Shown piece after piece: positions 23,754-26,376 of a stretch of 26,376 nucleotides of DNA (positions are counted from its first letter, which is position 1; each line of letters begins with the position of its first letter). Source of the stretch: BNXB01 sp031548005 (GTDB lineage Bacteria > Bacteroidota > Bacteroidia > Bacteroidales > Azobacteroidaceae); contig JAVBRK010000075.1 of NCBI GenBank assembly GCA_031548005.1, forward strand, positions 1 to 26,376, given 5' to 3'. Made by a program: the position numbers and the translations under genes. Under the pieces are notes generated by a model. The model ran no database searches, was not told where the DNA came from, and worked only from the letters and a program-made list of their open reading frames with translations.

Positions 23754-25646
23754 ATGAGAAAATGGCGTATTGAAGATTCTGAGGAATTATACAACATCCG
23801 CGGTTGGGGATTAGACTATTTTTCGATTAATGATAAAGGTCATATCGTTGTAACCCCGAAGAAAAACGGAGCGGCCGTCGATTTGAGAGAACTGATGGAC
23901 GAACTTACCCTGCGCGATGTTGCCGCCCCTCTTTTGGTGCGGTTCTCCGACATTCTGGATAACCGGATCGAAAAAATATCCAATTGCTTTAAACTCGCTG
24001 CCGAAGAGTACAATTACAACGCTCAGAATTTCATCATCTACCCGATCAAGGTGAACCAGATGCGCCAGGTAGTGGAAGAAATCGTAAGCCACGGGAAAAA
24101 ATTCAATATCGGACTCGAAGCCGGTTCAAAACCGGAACTTCATGCTGTACTGGCGATTAATACCAGTAACGATTCCCTGATCATCTGCAACGGCTATAAA
24201 GATGAAGACTACATACAATTGGCCCTGCTGGCGCAAAAAATGGGAAAGCGGATTTTCCTGGTTGTCGAAAAACTAAACGAACTGAAGCTGATTGCAGAAT
24301 TATCCAAAAAGCACAAGATAAAACCCAATATCGGAATCCGCATCAAGCTGGCCAGTGCAGGCAGCGGTAAGTGGGAAGAATCCGGAGGGGATGTCAGTAA
24401 ATTTGGATTATCTTCCAGTGAGTTGCTGGAAGCATTGGACTTCCTTGAAAAAAATAAGATGGAAGATTCCCTCAAGCTGATTCATTTTCATATCGGAAGC
24501 CAGGTTACCAAAATACGCCGGATCAAAAACGCATTGAGAGAAGCCTCCCAGTTTTATGTCCAGTTACGGAATTTGGGCTACAATATCGAATTCGTCGATA
24601 TCGGAGGCGGATTGGGAGTCGATTACGACGGAACCCGCTCATCCGGAAGTGAAAGCAGTATGAACTATTCCATCCAGGAATATGTGAACGACTCGATTTC
24701 CACGCTGGTCGACGTTTGCGTTAAAAACAACATCCCGCAACCCAACATTATTACAGAATCGGGACGTTCACTGACAGCGCACCACTCGGTACTGATTTTC
24801 GAAGTACTGGAAACGGCCACCCTGCCGGAATGGAATGAAGACGAAAATTTACCGGAAGACGCCCATGAACTGGTTAAAGAACTTTATAAGCTCTGGGATG
24901 AGATGAACCATCCACGCCTGATCGAGACCTGGCACGATGCGCAGCAAATCCGGGAAGAAGCGTTGGATCTGTTCAGCCTGGGACACCTGAACCTGATTAC
25001 CCGGGCGCAAGTAGAACGACTCTACTGGTCGATCGCCAGGGAAGTATACCAGATGACAAACGAAATGAAGCATGCACCCGAGGAATTGAGAAAAATTTCC
25101 AAAATGCTGCCCGATAAGTACTTCTGTAACTTTTCATTATTCCAGTCCCTACCCGACTCCTGGGCTATCGATCAGGTTTTTCCGATTGTTCCGATCTCCA
25201 GATTAGATGAAAAACCGACTCATACCGCCACGTTACAGGATATCACCTGCGACTCCGACGGGAAGATCGATAACTTCATCAACATGAAAAATTACACTTA
25301 CCACCTGCCCGTACATCCTCTGAAAGGAAAAGAAGCCTACTACATCGGAGTATTTTTAGTCGGTGCGTACCAGGAAATATTAGGAGACCTGCATAATCTT
25401 TTCGGAGATACCAATGCCGTACATATATCCGTGAATAAAGACACTTACTCGATCGAACAGGTTATCGACGGGGAAAGTATCGCCGATGTTCTGGACTACG
25501 TACAATACAATCCCAAAAAGCTGGTTCGTACAGTCGAATCCTGGGTTACCAGCTCCATGAAAGAAGGAAAAATATCGGTAGAAGAAGGACGGGAATTTCT
25601 ATCCAACTACCGGTCGGGACTTTACGGATATACTTATTTGGAATAA
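23754..25646 (+). CDS. speA: Biosynthetic arginine decarboxylase
   Basis: SpeA decarboxylates arginine to agmatine, the first step of the agmatine route to putrescine and spermidine. The 630-residue fold-type III PLP enzyme matches family length. PLP Lys99 is in FIIYPIKVNQ. The GLEAGSKPELHA and IHFHIGSQV segments and the glycine-rich phosphate motif FVDIGGGLGVDYDG are clear, as are NIITESGRSLTAHHSV and the long helical insert typical of SpeA. The C-terminal NFSLFQSLPDSWAIDQVFPIVP region is also characteristic. The TAA stop abuts the stop of the convergent cupin gene with no gap. No recognisable -7 motif is seen upstream. Confidence 0.96.
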   Translation: MRKWRIEDSEELYNIRGWGLDYFSINDKGHIVVTPKKNGAAVDLRELMDELTLRDVAAPLLVRFSDILDNRIEKISNCFKLAAEEYNYNAQNFIIYPIKVNQMRQVVEEIVSHGKKFNIGLEAGSKPELHAVLAINTSNDSLIICNGYKDEDYIQLALLAQKMGKRIFLVVEKLNELKLIAELSKKHKIKPNIGIRIKLASAGSGKWEESGGDVSKFGLSSSELLEALDFLEKNKMEDSLKLIHFHIGSQVTKIRRIKNALREASQFYVQLRNLGYNIEFVDIGGGLGVDYDGTRSSGSESSMNYSIQEYVNDSISTLVDVCVKNNIPQPNIITESGRSLTAHHSVLIFEVLETATLPEWNEDENLPEDAHELVKELYKLWDEMNHPRLIETWHDAQQIREEALDLFSLGHLNLITRAQVERLYWSIAREVYQMTNEMKHAPEELRKISKMLPDKYFCNFSLFQSLPDSWAIDQVFPIVPISRLDEKPTHTATLQDITCDSDGKIDNFINMKNYTYHLPVHPLKGKEAYYIGVFLVGAYQEILGDLHNLFGDTNAVHISVNKDTYSIEQVIDGESIADVLDYVQYNPKKLVRTVESWVTSSMKEGKISVEEGREFLSNYRSGLYGYTYLE

Positions 25647-25982
25647 TTAAATAAAGTCTTCCCTCACCGGATTAAAAACATCGATCAACACACCGGATTC
25701 AAGGCATACAACACCATGAATCCGGTCGGATGGGACAAAAAATCCATCGCCTTCAGACAGGATTTCTTTCTTGTCGCCGATCGTTATTTCAAATTTTCCG
25801 CTGGCAATGTAGGTTGTTTGTACATGAGGATGAGCGTGGAGCGCACCGATACTTCCTTTTTCAAATAAGGCTTTAACCATCATAATATCCTGATCGTATC
25901 CCATGATCTGCCGGGTCATGCCAGTACCTACAGGTACAACGCCCAGGTCTTTCTGAAACAAAAATTCGTCACTTTGCTGCAT
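25647..25982 (-). CDS. Small single-domain cupin protein
   Basis: The 111-residue cupin_2 protein has the first cupin motif around residues 49-65 (ALHAHPHVQTTYIASGKF, giving two His and a Gln for metal). The second motif follows at about 77-92 (GDGFFVPSDRIHGV, with the final metal His). The overall look is closest to KdgF-type cupins that act on uronate degradation products, yet no uronate genes are nearby, so the substrate is left open. It is monocistronic and convergent with speA. Confidence 0.85.
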   Translation of the reverse strand: MQQSDEFLFQKDLGVVPVGTGMTRQIMGYDQDIMMVKALFEKGSIGALHAHPHVQTTYIASGKFEITIGDKKEILSEGDGFFVPSDRIHGVVCLESGVLIDVFNPVREDFI

Positions 25983-26175
25983 ATTCGTTTTGATTTAATT
26001 CTGATTTTATTTTTGCCGGTAAAGATAGGCCTTTTCCTTCAAATATTTTCTTTTGCTTGTCTTTAATGGAATTCTTTTTAATTTTGTTGTTTAGAAGCTA
26101 TTTTAAAAACGGAATAAATCGAGATGATTACTTCATCATTTTACTTTTTATTAGGTTTGTAAAATCTATTTTATT

Positions 26176-26183
26176 TATATTTG
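26176..26183 (+). promoter_or_regulatory. Possible -7 element for the Hcp-like gene
   Basis: TATATTTG matches TAnnTTTG, 43 bases before the ATG. A TTTG at 26156-26159 lies upstream, but the 16-base spacer is shorter than the usual 19-21. Confidence 0.4.
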
Positions 26184-26226
26184 CATTTTATATACCTGAA
26201 TTATATTCGATTAAATAATAGTAATT

Positions 26227-26376
26227 ATGAACTACGGCTATAAAGCAATATTAGAAATTGAGGATGAAAACTCTACCGTATTGGATGTTTGCTCGTATAG
26301 TTTTGAGAAAGATATTAACGAGAAAACCGGCAGCGTTCAGAGCAAAGTATTAGACGGAACATTGTACCTCGGATTT
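26227..26376 (+). CDS. tssD: Type VI secretion tube protein Hcp/TssD-like (partial, 5' end)
   Basis: The frame is open from the ATG at 26227 to the window edge, 50 codons. It reads MNYGYKAILEIEDENSTVLD, then VCSYSFEKDINEKTGSVQSK and VLDGTLYLGF. The beta-strand pattern, with a Cys-x-Tyr-Ser-Phe strand, D-x-x-x-x-x-G, a V-x-S-x-V turn and a G-x-L strand, resembles the N-terminus of Bacteroidetes TssD. TssD is the hexameric tube component and carrier of the type VI secretion system. Only a third or so of the protein is in view, so an Hcp-like orphan is equally possible. It is preceded by a 244-base AT-rich gap holding a plausible promoter and no other gene. Confidence 0.6.
   Translation, partial: MNYGYKAILEIEDENSTVLDVCSYSFEKDINEKTGSVQSKVLDGTLYLGF

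Noticed and set aside
25983..26226. Possible small RNA or tRNA in the gap before the Hcp-like gene
   Set aside because: No cloverleaf or stable GC-rich fold was seen; only a 5-bp GATGA/TCATC hairpin near 26122-26136, too weak to call.
1..26376. CRISPR arrays, IS elements, riboswitches (THF, TPP, cobalamin types) and direct-repeat families
   Set aside because: Reading both strands by eye, I found no regularly spaced repeats, transposase-like ORFs or recognisable riboswitch cores. In particular, no riboswitch precedes pdxS or ilvB.

Overview
The window looks like a chromosomal segment from a member of the Bacteroidales. The main reasons are a type IX secretion (T9SS) sorting tail, SusE/SusF-like modules, promoter -7 elements of the TAnnTTTG type, few Shine-Dalgarno sequences, an ilvD-ilvB-ilvN-acyl-ACP thioesterase...ilvC gene order, and a Bacteroidetes-type Hcp/TssD start at the right edge. 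The genus cannot be fixed from the sequence alone; Odoribacter- or Parabacteroides-like gut taxa are plausible. I see no rRNA, tRNA, CRISPR array, transposase or integrase.

Layout. (1) 1-3602: the tail of an outside gene with its terminator, then a minus-strand run of a flippase-like membrane protein, the dipeptidase PepD, an IMPACT/YigZ protein and YccF. (2) 3619-5469: rsmA (ksgA) and a CorA-type magnesium channel on the plus strand, with rsmA divergent from the flippase gene. (3) 5525-11078: glycan-related genes, namely a lipoprotein aldose 1-epimerase and a secreted GH20 hexosaminidase on plus. Converging on them is a large secreted SGNH hydrolase with four SusE/F-like modules and a T9SS tail. 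(4) 11429-20142: the branched-chain amino acid (BCAA) operon, with promoter, leader peptide, attenuator, ilvD, ilvB, ilvN, acyl-ACP thioesterase, then dinD, pdxS and pdxT, then ilvC and a strong terminator. (5) 20157-22326: a CDF metal transporter and a MalY/PatB-type PLP enzyme. (6) 22276-23634: kdsA and a Nudix hydrolase on minus. (7) 23754-25982: biosynthetic arginine decarboxylase speA, converging with a small cupin. (8) 26227-end: the first 50 codons of a likely T6SS Hcp/TssD gene.

The strongest finding is the ilv leader. A 21-codon ORF (11488-11553) has ten Ile/Val/Leu codons and ends in tandem stops. These are followed by a 9-bp antiterminator arm that can pair with the 5' arm of a Rho-independent terminator just before ilvD. 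A ribosome at the stop would cover that arm, whereas a ribosome stalled on the BCAA codons would leave it free. This gives a complete transcription-attenuation model readable from the sequence. The operon also has an unusual insert (dinD-pdxS-pdxT) between the thioesterase gene and ilvC. A perfect 30-bp palindrome sits near the left boundary of that insert.
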